Part shown: positions 1 through 11,915 of the stretch, piece after piece | Layout of the letters: every line of letters starts with the position of its first letter | How positions within the stretch are numbered: position 1 is the stretch's first letter | From: Saccopteryx bilineata | Lineage: Eukaryota > Chordata > Mammalia > Chiroptera > Emballonuridae | Assembly (NCBI RefSeq): GCF_036850765.1 | Contig: NC_089493.1 | Location: forward strand, 185,599,140-185,663,139 | DNA length: 64,000 bases | Direction: 5' to 3' | Translations under genes and position numbers: made by a program | Notes under the pieces: model-generated | Databases searched by the model: none | Told to the model about the DNA's origin: nothing | What the model saw: the letters and a program-made list of their open reading frames with translations, nothing else

Positions 1-528
1 CTCTATTGTAAGACACGATCCTCTGCTGTGTGAGTATATGCAATATTTGGTATAATCGGGCTACAAATTTATATTCTACATAACAACTTTCCCTTTACTT
101 GTAATTATGCCAAAAAAATAATAATAAAGAAAAAAGAGGAGGCTGATCAAGAAATATCAATATTATTAGAAACTAATGGTTTATGGTATGGCTTTGACCT
201 GCCTGTGAATTCAAGAGGATAAATGATACCTGGGTTCACAGGAAAACAAACTCTAAAAATATGAACCTAAAGGTATTTGGCAATTGAGGAAGGCATAACA
301 AGTCTTTTTCTTTGTCTTTTTATAATCCATGTTGAATACCTATGAGAGAAGAAAAACCAATAATGGGTTACTTCATTTGTTCCACAAACCTTGGCTATGA
401 CTATGAAGCTCCCATCTACATTAATGTGAGTCATGCATGGCTAGGTGCCCAGGCAATACTAGTAAATGAATGGTGTTACTGCCTGGCAGGGACCCTTTGA
501 GAAAGTGCTGTTGTTAGAAGTACCTCAA
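1..528. other. unique AT-rich noncoding sequence
   Basis: No open frame with coding character and no repeat I recognise. Short A-rich runs only. Confidence 0.5.
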
Positions 529-542
529 TGTGTGTGTGTGTG

Positions 543-590
<48 letters not shown>

Positions 591-595
591 CATAC
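529..595. repeat. (TG)n(TA)n microsatellite
   Basis: A short TG run passes into about 40 bases of alternating TA and ends in a degenerate CATA stretch. The small frame across it codes only YI repeats and is not a gene. Confidence 0.95.
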
Positions 596-1162
596 GCTCT
601 GGTTTAACTGGGATTATGATGCATAAAATGTTGGTAATAGGTTTAAAAGATTAGCACAGACCGCCTTTCCTTGAGATCATCCCTTCTATATAAAAAATGA
701 AATGTTATTTCTAATGTCATCATAAAAGTAGAGCTGGGGGATTATTGATTTTTGGAGGCTTTTACTAGATAGCTTGATAATTGACTCAAGTTTTTAGTAC
801 TGGGCCCTGGGTTGGCTGTTTACCTTGCTCAAGCAATTTGGGGTAATTAATTTTAATAGCTGTATTTACTTTTAGGGTTTATAGGGGAGAGTTTGCTCTA
901 GTCAGGATCTCATGGAATTATGTTCCCGCTTCAAATAAAAAACCTACAATGGTTGAAAATGAGAATCTCCCCTATAAATTTGAGAGAGCAGAATGCAGAA
1001 TCTTTTAACCTGTTTACAACTCTGTGAGCTAGAAACAGCTGTCGATGAGGATCGAAAAGAAAAACAAAAATGAAAGCAGTTAATGTATTAGCTGGTAAAA
1101 TTGATGCATATTTTTAGGAAAGAAGACATAAAAAGTGGGGAAAGGGGACTTCAGATAAGCCT
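596..1162. other. unique noncoding sequence
   Basis: Nothing recognisable; no coding frame and no clear repeat. Confidence 0.45.
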
Positions 1163-1574
1163 TTGTTTGTTTGTTTGTTTGTTTGTTTATTTATTTGTAT
1201 TTTTCTGAAGCTGGAAATGGGGAGAGACAGACAGACTCCCGCATGCGCCCGACTGGGATCCACCCGGCACGCCCACCAGGGGCGACGCTATGCCCACCAG
1301 GGGGCGATGCTATGCCCCTCCAGGGAGTCGCTCTGCCGTGACCAGAGCCACTCTAGCGCCTGGGGCAGAGGCCAAGGAGCCATCCCCAGCGCCCAGGCCA
1401 TCTTTACTCCAATGGAGCCTTGGCTGCGGGAGGGGAAGAGAGAGACAGAGAGGAAGGAGGGTGGGGGGAGGAGAAGCAAATGGGCGCTTCTCCTATGTGC
1501 CCTGGCCGGGAATCAAACCCGGGTCCCCCGCACGCCAGGCTGACGCTCTACCGCTGAGCCAGCTGGCCAGGGCC
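1163..1574 (-). mobile_element. tRNA-derived SINE, family A (bat type), with (TTTG)n tail
   Basis: Read on the minus strand, the element starts with a tRNA-like head (ggccctggcc near 1574, ending in a gggttTgattcc-like B box near 1517), then a CT-rich section, a body containing repeated 'gccccctggtgggc' units, and an A-rich tail that appears here as TTTG repeats at 1163-1196. Forms copies with those at 2127, 5226, 15653 and 60159. Open frames of 60-126 codons over it are chance frames in GC-rich SINE sequence. Confidence 0.9.
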
Positions 1575-2126
1575 TTTATTTGTTTTTATGCCTCCAAAAA
1601 GCTGTGACTTGATGCTCATCTGTCAAAAGATTTGGCTAGAAAAATAGTTATTGATTATGTTGACCGATAAATGTGATCGATCAGAAATTCCATGCTGCTG
1701 CATGGCCCCTAAGAGAGGAGAGGAACATGGGTTAGAAAACGATAAGTTTTCTAGCATCGGGAAGCCCTCTTCCTTCTCCTTTTTATCTCCAAACTCATTC
1801 ATTGATTGTTGGTCTTTTGGGGGTCTTTTTTCCACATATGATGCTGGATATCTCAGTATCTCTTAGGCTGACACCTTGTTCTTTCTAATATGATCATTAA
1901 GGCAGATAAATTAAAAAAAGAAAACAGTTATGACCACAGGTCTCTATATTTTGTTGTTAAAGGATTTTTTTTTAACATTGAAAAGTTAAATGTATCATAG
2001 TAACATTGGTTAATGACAGTATATAATTTTCAGTTGTACTGATTTTTGTATTACAGTATCAAATGGTTTTATTTCATTTCAGTCTCTTATTCTTTACAAA
2101 TAGACACATGTATGCATATTATTGTA
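1575..2126. other. unique sequence with a probable L1 3'-end scrap
   Basis: Mostly unique. Around 1965-2100, on the minus strand, there is a stretch like the L1 3' UTR ending (atggttaac...tataattttcag...gtact), similar to those at 17513 and 20697. The SINE at 2127 sits at its edge. Confidence 0.4.
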
Positions 2127-2501
2127 GGCCCTGGCCAGTTGGCTCAATGGTAGAGTGACGGCCCAGCATGTGGAAGTCCTGGTTCGATTCCCTGCCAGGG
2201 CACACAGGAGAAGCACCCATCTGCTTCTCCACCCTTCACCCTCTCCTTTCTCTCTGTCTCTTTCTTCCCCTTTGCAGTCAAAGCTCCACTGGAGCAGGGT
2301 TGGCCCAGGTGCTAAGGATGGCTCTATGGCCTCCACCTCAGGCTCTAGAATGGCTACAGTTGCAATGGAGCAACACCTCAGATGGAAAGAGCATTGCCCC
2401 CTAGTGGGCATGCCGGGTAGATCCCAGTCAGGCTCATGTGGGAGTCTATCTCTCTGCCTCCCCACTTCTCATTTCAGAAAAATACCAAAAAAAAAAAAAA
2501 G
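2127..2501 (+). mobile_element. tRNA-derived SINE, family A
   Basis: The head is ggccctggccagttggctcaatgg, followed by an exact pol III B box ggttcgattcc at 2181-2191. A CT-rich section, the family A body and a poly(A) tail at 2488-2501 follow. Diverged from the younger copies by several substitutions. Frames of up to 131 codons across it are not genes. Confidence 0.9.
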
Positions 2502-3820
2502 TAATGTTGTAATAAAGCCATCTGCAAACAAATTTTGTGTACAGTTGTAATCGTTTCCTTAGGATGAATTAAAATTACTTTAAATGTCTCTGAGGTCACC
2601 ATAGGGCTTGGGGCTAGAGAAAGGGAATTGTCATTAGAAGAAGGAAGCAATCCCAGCTTTTGAAGTATGTTCAGTCCTTCTAGTCATCCTTGCCAACTTT
2701 GTGGGGATAGTATGGAATTATCTCTGGTGACGTTCTACTCCTTAGGACACCCTAGTTGATATTTAGGGTACATGGAAAGAAAAAAAAAAGAAAGGTTCTT
2801 ATACATAGAAGTCACTCCTAATCAGTTTGTAGAAAATAAAAGGTTATTGGAGATTATTATATGATGTAAATATTTCGATCTATAAATTCAGCCCCCCCCT
2901 TAGGGAACATGAGAATCACAGAGTATCCTCCGGAGTATTCTTCCTTTAAAAGAGACCATGGGTTCAATAACAGAGACTCACAAATGGAGGAGTAAGAGAA
3001 ATATGAATTTTGCTCTTGCAAACATACTGAAGTGGAAAATGGAAAAGCCGAAATCAACAACAATAACAACAAAAAAACGCCACATCCATTTGGACTAAAA
3101 TACATGTATATATAACACACCTTTCCAAGCATAAAACGAAAACTCCAGCCAAGGGAATGAAAGAAATATTTTTTTGAAAAACAGCTGAAATAGGCCTGTT
3201 GTTGAAATAGTTTTATTTCCCCTTTAGAAGATCTATTTACTACAATTCTGGGAATGAGAGGGATGATTTCAAATAAAGAATAGAGCCATTTAAGATATTG
3301 TGCACAGTAGCAGAATTTATGAAGGCTGGTTTGAATTAAAACTAAATGTCACCAGCAGATAGAAGACAACAGAAATGTACATGTTATTTATTGCATTGGG
3401 AATTGGAGAGGGGAGCTGGGATGGGCGGATTCTTTCAGGATTCTTATTACATGGCACTATTTTTTACGGGGAGAGCTCTGATCTTACAAAGCATGTATTT
3501 CTCTCAAACCTTCCTTAGCTGTTGAGATTAATTCATTGATTGGCAAGAGTTGGAATCATGCATCCTCTTTGGACCACATGGTTAATGCGATCATTCAAGC
3601 AGCAAATTTGTACTAAGCACCAACTGTTTGCCAGGTACCATTCTGGCCAGTGTGAGTGCTTTGGTAGACCAGGCAGACGGGTCCTTGTCTTTGGGACCTT
3701 TTAGAGTCAGGAAGTGAGTGCTCTGCCAATAATTAAACTGAGATGATTGGGAGAAGCTGATTTAGGGACGCTTTAGGTTGGGTGGTTAGGGAAGGCCACT
3801 GTGCTAGATTTCAGAGGACC
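2502..3820. other. unique noncoding sequence
   Basis: No coding frame of note. 3590-3660 contains 'gtactaagcaccaactgtttgccagg', typical of MIR/L2-class ancient repeats, but it is too short and diverged to delimit. Confidence 0.4.
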
Positions 3821-3828
3821 ACCTAGAC

Positions 3829-4568
3829 CAGGGATCCCCAAACTAGGGCCCGCAAGCTGCATGCGGCCCCTTGAGGCCATTTATCCAGCCCCTGCCGCAC
3901 TTCTAGAAGGGGCACCTCTTTTGTTGGTGGTCAGTGAGAGGAGCACATTTACCATCTCATTAGCCAAAAGCAGGCCCATAGTTCCCATTGAAATACGGTT
4001 AGTTTGTTGATTTACATCAGGGGTCCCCAAACTTTTTACACAGGGGTCAGTTCACTGTCCCTCAGACTGTTGGAGGGCCGGACTATAAAAAAAAACTATG
4101 AACATATCCCTATGCATACTGCACATATCTTGTTTTAAAGTAAAAAAACAAAACAGGAACAAATCCAATATTTTAAATAAAGAACAAGTAAATTTAAATC
4201 AACAAACTGACCAGTATTTCAATGGGAACTATGGGTTTGCTTTGGCTAATGAGATGGTCAATGTGCTCCTCTCAATGACCACCAATGAAAGAGGTGCCCC
4301 TTCCGGAAGCGCGACGGGGGCCAGATAAATGACCTCAGGGGGCCACATGCGGCCCGCGGGCCGTAGTTTGGGGACCCCTGATTTACATTTACTTGTTCTT
4401 TATTTTAAATATTGTATTTGTTCCCGTTTTGTTTTTTTACTTTAAAATAAGATGTGCAATGTGCATAAGAATTGTTCATAGTTTTGTTTTGTTTTTTTAT
4501 AGTCTGGCCCTCCAACGGTCTGAGGGACAGTGAACTGGCCCCCTGTGTAAAAAGTTTGGGGACCCCTG
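3829..4568 (-). mobile_element. nonautonomous hAT transposon (outer copy, interrupted)
   Basis: Terminal inverted repeats are cagggatccccaaact at the left and agtttggggacccctg at the right. The 8-bp flanks are acctagac (3821-3828) and acctagcc (4569-4576), one mismatch. The element is split by a second copy of the same family at 4018-4380; without that copy and its duplication it is about 369 bp. Strand is given relative to the inner copy, which lies the other way round. There is no transposase, so it would have been moved in trans. Confidence 0.93.
4018..4380 (+). mobile_element. nonautonomous hAT transposon (inner copy, nested)
   Basis: Perfect 16-bp termini caggggtccccaaact and agtttggggacccctg, with a perfect 8-bp target duplication atttacat at 4010-4017 and 4381-4388. 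It is 363 bp long and inserted into the outer copy in opposite orientation, so it is the later insertion. Confidence 0.97.
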
Positions 4569-4576
4569 ACCTAGCC

Positions 4577-5225
4577 CATTCTGCAAGCCTGCGCCTCCCC
4601 GCAGTTTCGAGTCTGTCTGTCTTCTGCTTCGAGTCTGTTTGTCTTCTGCTTCCCTGGCTAGCTCCTTCTTGTGGAGGGCTTACAGTTCTGATTTGCTTTG
4701 ACTAAAGAACTAAAAAACTGAAATAAAGATGCAGTTGGAAAGAAGATCTGGAAATGCAATTTTTATAACTTAGAGGCTCAGGTGCACTGTCATTTTCTCA
4801 GCTCCAAGAAAATCATAAATTATTTTTTATTGGAGAAAATCACAGCAGCTCAAGATCTTAATGATTGCTGAACAGGAGGTCTTTCTGTTTCTATTCCTTT
4901 TTCTTTTTTTCGCTAAACATCAAGTAGCTGCCAGTTTTAATTTTCTTTTAGAACTTACACATTAAAAACATTGTTCGAGCTGTTGAACAAAACTGTCTCT
5001 TATATCCAAGCGACGGTGCCGGGGTACAAAATGCACATCTTGGTTTGATTTCTCCCCCTCTAGCTTCAGTTCATGAGTAAAAACCAGCCTTGTGTTTTAT
5101 GATTAGAGGGCCAGTGTTCAATATTAATAGGTATGGAAAAAAATCAAACTCCCACTTTACCCTTTAATCTCTTCACACTCAGAAGTCGTCCTGGGGAATT
5201 TGAGAGCAGGTCGATCACCTTTCTC
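4577..5225. other. unique noncoding sequence
   Basis: Nothing recognised. Two near-identical ~22-bp stretches (tcgagtctg...cttctgcttc) lie in tandem at 4608-4650. Confidence 0.45.
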
Positions 5226-5628
5226 ATATATTTTTTTTTTTTTTTGTATTTTTCTGAAGCTGGAAACAGGGAGAGACAGTCAGACAGACTCCCGCATGCG
5301 CCCGACCAGGATCCACCCAGCATGCCCACCAGGGGGCAACGCTCTGCCCATCAGGGGGCGATGCTCTGCCCCTCCGGGGCGTCGCTCTGTTGCAACCAGA
5401 GCCACTCTAGCGCCTGGGGCAGAGGCCAAGGAGCCATCCCCAGCGCCCGGGCCATCTTTGCTCCAATGGAGCCTCGGCCACCGGAGGGGAAGAGAGAGAC
5501 AGAGAGGAAGGAGAGGGGGAGGGGTGGAGAAGCAGATGGGCGCTTCTCCTGTGTGCCCTGGCCGGGAATTGAACCCGGGACTTCTGCACGCCAGGCCGAC
5601 GCTCTACCACTGAGCCAACTGGCCAGGG
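5226..5628 (-). mobile_element. tRNA-derived SINE, family A
   Basis: Poly(T) at the left is the reverse of the A tail; the tRNA head ends at 5628. Target duplication cacctttctc is present at 5216-5225 and 5629-5638. A 223-codon frame (5133-5804) runs through the antisense of this SINE and its flanks; it is not a host gene. Confidence 0.93.
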
Positions 5629-5799
5629 CACCTTTCTCTTATCTTTACTTGATTGTGCTCTGTGCATCTTTAGCACAGATTATTAGTACTGTTTTTTTTC
5701 CTGGCATTTTGGATTTAAATAAGCAACAAATGACAAAAAAAAAAAAAAAAGAACAAATATTTATGCATCGTTTGTTATGCATCAGATACTTTTCTGGGA

Positions 5800-6720
5800 G
5801 ATAAAGAGGTAGCAGTGACCAGAAAAAGAAAAGATGGGCAAAAATTACTGTCCCCACATAGAGTCCATTCAAATGCAGGGAGGTGTTAGACAATAAATGC
5901 CAGGTGGTGAGAGATACTGAGAAGGGATAAGAGACAGTCAGGGTGGGGGTAAGGCTCATAATTTGAGAAAGGAAAAAGATAGGCTTGGAAAGTTATTACT
6001 GATCTGATAACTTTTGAGTGTAGATGGGAGCAAGCCAACATGAATATCTGCCTCGGTGAGAACAGTACATGCAAAGGCCCTGAGACAAGTGCATGCCTAA
6101 TATGGTCTAGGAGCAGTAGGGAAGCCAATGTGGCTAGAGCAAAGGAAGAGGAAGGATGAGTTGTGGGACTCAGACAAGATGAGGGAGCCAGATCGTGTTG
6201 TTCTAATCCATTATAAAGACTTTTTGGCTTTTAATTAGAGTTAAGTGAGGAGTCATTTCAACATTCTGAGCATAGGAATTTCCCAATTTGACTTTTTAAG
6301 AATCTTCTAAAGGAGAGCAAGGGAGGAAGCAGAGAGACCAATTAGAAGGCTGTTTCAATAATCCAGGCGAGAGGAGATGGAGGTTTGGACTGAAGCAGTA
6401 GCACTAAAGGTGGGGAGAAGTCATCTGGTTCTGAATAAGTTTATAGTTAGAGCCAGTTGGTATCACTGTTGGGTTGAGTAAATCCAAGTTTCCTTTGGCT
6501 GGAGCAAGTGGAAGGATAGAGTTGCTCTTTGCAAAATAAAAAAAGAAAAGAAAAAAAAGGGAGGAGTGTGGCTGGCAAGGGTTCAGGTTTGGGGCGGAGG
6601 ATCAGGAGCTTGGTTTTGGGTCTGTTGGGTTTGAGATGCCCATTCGATACCTAGTGGGAATAATAAGCAGGATAGTGGGAATGAGTGGCTCAGGTCAGAG
6701 GTCTGGATTGGGGAGCAGTC
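5800..6720 (+). mobile_element. ancient mammal-wide interspersed repeat (class uncertain)
   Basis: Contains familiar landmarks of an old repeat: 'ggccctgagacaagtgcatg', 'agaccaattagaaggctgtt' and 'caataatccaggcgagag', in the usual order. I cannot name the subfamily without a library search. A related stretch lies at 31480-31810. Confidence 0.55.
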
Positions 6721-6892
6721 AGCACCAGAATGCATGTTCTCTGCTCGTGTGTACCCTTCCTTCCCGTGATGCTCTTGTGATTTGCATAGAAGTTGTGCCA
6801 GGGCACTCTAGAGTTGTAACCCAGGTTACAGCTGGGCCTCTCACACTTTATCTCTGGCTTCATTCTGGATTGAGAGTGATTTTGTGTTTATT

Positions 6893-6913
6893 TGTGTGTG
6901 TGTGTGTGTGTGT
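6893..6913. repeat. (TG)n microsatellite
   Basis: Ten uninterrupted TG units. Confidence 0.95.
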
Positions 6914-7849
6914 TTTATCAATATTCTTTGTTCTTCCTACTCAGTTTATGACCATGTAACTTCTTATTATCCTTGTTCCGCAAGAATCTAGGTGAGGGAG
7001 GGAGAGTGTCTTGAGTTTTTAGCCACGGGGCAGCAATGCCTTTTTGATATTCCTTTGAAAGGAGGCTCTTTGAGAGTTTTTGTTACCTCTCCAATGAACC
7101 CATTTTAGAGTTGATTATGGTTTTAAGCTTTACGATGCAATAATCTGTAACATTCACAGAGCGCCATTATCTGTTTCCACGCACTGGGCGCGCATTTGTT
7201 AATTGCCTGTTTTATCACCTCAGGAGGCAGGTGAAGCCAGATCTGCATTCATTGTCGGAGTTTCCAGGTGGTGGGAGTTGGGAGTGCCTGTCAAACATCT
7301 GGCCAGTCAGGGAGACCAGGACTCATCAGGCAAGTAATGATGATGACCTTATCTCCATTCATTATTATTATTTCAGTACTTCCAGCATTCTGCTCGTAAA
7401 ATGTCAGAACCCAAATAAAAGAGGTGTTTCCTTTCCCTAGAGGTGGCAACCGATAATGACCATTTCGCTGAACAGATGGGTGATAGGAAGCACCAGGAGG
7501 ATAAATGAGGAGGTGGGCTGGCGTTGCCTTAAACACTGAATAATAAAAAAGCAGAACAGCTGCCCTTCGGGGTCTGTAAAGTGGTAGATACTCAGTAATC
7601 TGGTAGAGTGCGAGTAGAAACGTTTGACTGACAGGCTAATTATTGTACAAAGGCAACCTCATTGTTGCTAATATTGTTGGACAATTCAGGCACAGAAAAA
7701 GTATATATTTATATAAATTCAGTCATTGACAAGTTTATTGACATGTTCTATAAGATAGTCACTTTGTAGCCTCAAGGAGAGAGAGAGCAATGTATAAAAC
7801 AGACTAATATTCCAGCCCTCAGGGAACTTTCTAGACTAGAGGTTGGGAT
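6914..7849. other. unique noncoding sequence
   Basis: No repeat or coding frame recognised. Confidence 0.45.
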
Positions 7850-8010
7850 AATGCAATTAACATTTATTGAGTGCTTACCCTTACTGAACCTGCTCCTATT
7901 CTACATCTAATAACAACAATAGTCCTATTGTCATCCACATTTTTCGGAGAAAGAAATTAAGATATAGGGAGAATAAGTTACTTGCTCAAATGCAGCTAGT
8001 GCCTGGTAGA
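7850..8010 (+). mobile_element. MIR-type SINE remnant
   Basis: Shows the MIR core pattern: 'catttattgagtgcttac', a run of short motifs, then 'agaaagaaattaagatatagg' and 'agttacttgctcaaa'. Strongly diverged. Confidence 0.6.
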
Positions 8011-8299
8011 CCTTTAGTTGAAAGAGAGCTATTAATGCTTTAGTTTAGTTTTGTTTTCTACATGAAGTGTTGGAGATGAAGGGGATGGCTGGTTTAAATA
8101 ATTCACATTAATTACTTGCAATGATAAGATTCGACATTTTGATCTTAAATTTTCGGGAGCCAAAATGCTTGCATCCAGAATCATGTCACAGCTCAGGGAA
8201 GAATAAAATGATCTCACATTATTTGTCTCCAAGATTTTGCCCAGGGCAAGCAGGACTTGAGTTATTCCATTCTCACAAATCCTCTTTCCTATTCATCTT

Positions 8300-8325
8300 C
8301 ATTCATTCATTCATTCATTCATTCA
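8300..8325. repeat. (ATTC)n microsatellite
   Basis: Six tandem ATTC units. Confidence 0.9.
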
Positions 8326-8399
8326 GAACACGACCCAGGTTTATATTGATATTCACTTCAGAAACTTAACTCCACAGATAGAAAAGTGTGCATCTAGAT

Positions 8400-8721
8400 C
8401 AGGGGTCAGGAACCTTTTTGGCTGAGAGAGCCATGAATGCCACATATTTTAAAATATAATTCCTTGAGAGCCATACAACAACCCGTGTACATTACGTATT
8501 ATCCAATAAAAATTTAATGTTGACCCGGAGGACAGCTGTGATTGGCTCCAGCCACCCGCAACCATGAACATGAGTGGTAGGAAATGAATAGATTGCAATA
8601 CATGAGAATGTTTTATATTTTTAACGTTATTATTATTTTTTATTAAAGATTTGTCTGCGAGCCAGATGCAGCCATCAAAAGAGCCACATTTGGCTCACGA
8701 GCCATAGGTTCCCAACCTCTG
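8400..8721 (+). mobile_element. 322-bp nonautonomous hAT transposon
   Basis: Termini caggggtcaggaacct and aggttcccaacctctg form imperfect inverted repeats, and atctagat is duplicated perfectly at 8392-8399 and 8722-8729. The interior has no coding capacity. A second copy of equal length lies at 45283-45604. Confidence 0.95.
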
Positions 8722-8729
8722 ATCTAGAT

Positions 8730-9229
8730 TATGGCCAAACTTTTTAAAATGCAGAAATGTAAAATTATGTCTTGAAAATATGAAGGGATTGTCTACACAC
8801 TTCAAAAATCAAATGTTGCTTCTATCAGATGTATGTTCATCTATATTTAGTGAGGACTGCGGGTTCTTTGAGATAAGTCTTATTTCTAGGGTATTTGGAG
8901 ATGATAATTCAGGCTGGCCGTAGGCAAAATTGTTAAGTGTGTTGAGTTAGGAATCACAGATACACTCTCTCCCTGTCTTCCGCCCTCATTTTACTCAGTC
9001 ACTTAACCCCTTTTCTGTTCCTTTCTACAAATAAAATGAACAAAAATAGCTCCAGTTTAACTCTTTCACTGCACAAAGAACTTTACTTTTATGATTTCTA
9101 GTAGAATTCTACTTTTCATGATGAAATGATCTCATGTTTTCATGTAAACAGTCGATCATGGTTCAGGCCTGGGAAGACCTCTCAAAAACACTTTTTAATA
9201 TTTTCAAAGTATTATTAAGTATGTGTTGG
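8730..9229. other. unique AT-rich noncoding sequence
   Basis: Nothing recognised. Confidence 0.45.
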
Positions 9230-9440
9230 TGGAAAGAGTAGAGATTTTCAGGTTGGATAGGATTGAGTTTTAATTCTGACCCAATCATTTACAAATTGTG
9301 AAATGCTGGGCAAAATATTTCAGGCATTGGATTCTTTTCGCTATCTGAATGGGATGAAATAATTTCTAATATATGTGAAGTGACTTTTTTTGTGACTAGT
9401 ACTTGATAGGTACTTCATAAATGGTTGATGTTTATTAATA
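9230..9440 (+). mobile_element. MIR-type SINE remnant
   Basis: Motifs such as 'aattgtgaaatgctgggcaaa' and 'gaatgggatgaaataattt' in MIR order. Diverged; ends are not defined. Confidence 0.5.
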
Positions 9441-10744
9441 TTCCTCTAATAGATGTTTGAGTATCTATTATGTATGAGCTAGGCTCTGGGAAGAGAAATT
9501 ACAGTGTGGCGCAAATATTGTGAGTACTAATGAAAAAGACAGTAAAAATAGTGTTCATTCTGGGACTCAATCTCTGGGGGAAGGTGCCCTCCCTCCTTTT
9601 CATACCTTCTTCACTCCCCTCCCCCCTCTTATTGGTTTGCACTGTGACATTATGAAATTGTCAAAATACTAACACATACAGCTCAGATGTATAACATATG
9701 GTTTAAAGAGAAGAAAAAAATCAACGTGAGTTGTTATAGTTTGAGACAACCCTATTGAAAGGAAGCTCCAGATGGATCCTGAAGGATGGGAAGAATTTGA
9801 AATAAGTGGACAGGTAAATATGAAGTTTTAACAAGGAATGACCCATAGTATTTTGTTTTAACTTTCAATTGTACATTGTTTAAAACAAGTTCTGTCTGTA
9901 CGCTTAGACATCAGTGTAAAAACCTCATACATTTCAACCTTAAATTGTTAGATATCACACTAATTAACAAAGGCATTTAGACTCACTTTCACACACATAC
10001 AGCAGTGTACACAGAGTTCATAGCTGGTGAAGTGCTAACAGGTTCAAGGGAAGACAAATTTAGTTAGACTTGTATGATGGGGGTCAGCTTTGGCTGTGGT
10101 TTTAAAGAAATGAGCCAAGAAGTCCTTTTATTTCTCTAAATAATAAAAAAAAATCTTTTTTATCTTTGAGGGACTAAGGTGAAATATTTACTTATAGTAA
10201 AAACATCCAACCAACCAGCTGAGTTAGACAATTAATATGCTTTGTGTGAATGGTTAAGTTACACCCAGTAGTGAGGGCTGGGCTGTTGAGCCAATGGCAG
10301 AGGAGCATGTTTCCCATAGCTTATTTCCAGAAGAACGGAGGGGCACGAGGAATTCGGTGGTTGTAAAAATGCTTTGGGCTGCATGTCACAAAATACTCAA
10401 ATCTTGTAACATTACCTGTTGGGTTAACACAAATAAAGACAGAGGCTGCTTTGGTAGCTCATTGGTATCCACAGAACCTGGGTGCTTTAAGTTTTATATT
10501 TTTCTTATAGTCTCTCTCTAATTCTCCTGTTCCCTTCTGAGGAGTATTACTTCCTGGCTGCAAAATGGCTGCCAAACGCCCAGAAATCAAGTCCTGAGAT
10601 GACGGTGCTGGCCCATCGTTACATAGGAGGCGGAGGATCTGCCAGGGTGTGAAGAGAGACAGAGCTCTTCATGTCTTTCTGTTTTTTTTGTTTTGTTTTT
10701 GTTTTTTGGTCAGGCACACACACAAAAATATCTCAGTAAAATTC
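9441..10744. other. unique noncoding sequence
   Basis: No repeat family, RNA gene or coding frame recognised. Confidence 0.4.
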
Positions 10745-10900
10745 CAGCAGATATCTTTTTTTTTTTTCTTTGTGAAAATCAACTTTATTGAGGTATACTT
10801 GCAAAATTCACCAAAATTAAGGGGGCAAATTCAGTTTTCACAATGTTTTTATACCAGAATTATGGTATAGGATCTTTTCCTTCACTTCTAAAAGTTGAGT
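10745..10900 (-). mobile_element. ancient L1 3'-end fragment
   Basis: Sequence 'caactttattgaggtatactt' followed by 'ttcagttttcacaatg' resembles the reversed 3' UTR of old L1 families. 5'-truncated and diverged. Confidence 0.5.
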
Positions 10901-11009
10901 TGTTCCTTTTTAATGGGTCCAGGTAGAATACAATTTCTTCCAACTGCCCGCCATAAAACCCTGTTGTCCATGATGATATTTTCATACTGCTGATCATCGG
11001 ACCTTAATG

Positions 11010-11160
11010 GAAACTGCCATTACTACAACAGTGCTCATTTATGAGGTGCTTACTATGTTCTAGGCACTACACTATTTGACCTACATTATCACCTCCTTTA
11101 ACCTCCATACATACTTGATGTAGATTACCTCTTTTAATTTTAAAACTATAGCGTGACCTA
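11010..11160 (+). mobile_element. MIR/L2-type ancient repeat remnant
   Basis: 'tttatgaggtgcttactatg', 'ttctaggcactacac' and a following 'cctcctttaacctc' are typical of this class. Confidence 0.5.
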
Positions 11161-11637
11161 GGCTGTGCTAACAGGACTGCTGCTAGTCTATAGATATGGT
11201 GTCTTTATGTGAAGTAGGAAGAGAAAGCCCCTCTGGTTGGAAGGAGGGGACAAGTCTGGACAAGTAGAGCAGGGATGGATTTGGGTTCCTTTCCCCTAAA
11301 CCAAACGGCTTGGTGGAGGACATGCACGCTGCATCTGAACCAGGCAGCCTTGTGATTGTCCCCATTGTGCAGTGAGGGGGGGGGGCCTTCAGGTTTAGAG
11401 GAAAGAATAAACCTGCTCAGGCTTATACAACATGGAGCATTGCTCAGCTTGTAGCACTAACATCTTACTCATTAGCTTCTCTAGTAGGTCTGCGGAGAAA
11501 TGATCTTGACGAAGGAATTCCTTGAATCTCCTCTTCGGGTTTCACCTCCTTCCCAATTACCCAGTCTGCTACTTATTCAGGTTTAGCTCTTTCCTCATTG
11601 ATTTAGTCACATGAAATCATTGTCTTAGTTATCACAT
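11161..11637. other. unique noncoding sequence
   Basis: No repeat or gene recognised; a G9 run lies near 11377. Confidence 0.45.
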
Positions 11638-11651
11638 TATTAACAATTATT

Positions 11652-11836
11652 ATCATTTTTTAATTTATTTATTCATTTGAGAGAAGAGAGAGAGAGAGAG
11701 AGAGAGAAAAGTGGGGGAGGAGCAGGAAGCATCAACTCCCATGTATACTTTGACCAGGCAAGCCCAGGGATTTGAACCAGCGACCTCAGCATTCCAGGTT
11801 GACGCTTGATCCACTGCACCACCACAGGTCAGGCAC
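11652..11836 (-). mobile_element. tRNA-derived SINE, family B (short)
   Basis: On the minus strand it reads cctgacctgtggtggtgcagtgg, a B-box-like segment, 'caaggcatatac'-like sequence, 'gggagttgatgcttcctgct' and a CT-rich/A-rich tail. Perfect 14-bp duplication tattaacaattatt at 11638-11651 and 11837-11850. Confidence 0.93.
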
Positions 11837-11884
11837 TATTAACAATTATTGCCATTACTATTTGTTCATGGAAACTTGCATAAT

Positions 11885-11914
<30 letters not shown>
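11885..11914. repeat. (TA)n(TG)n microsatellite
   Basis: Six TA units followed by nine TG units. Confidence 0.9.

Positions 11915-11915
<1 letters not shown>

Noticed and set aside
2127..2202. Possible tRNA gene
   Set aside because: It has tRNA-like A and B boxes but is the head of a SINE with CT-rich body and A tail, and cannot fold as a proper cloverleaf with a mature 3' end.
5133..5804. 223-codon plus-strand open frame
   Set aside because: It lies across the antisense of a family A SINE; similar frames occur over every copy (1163, 15790, 60020) because the SINE is GC-rich, not because they encode a protein.
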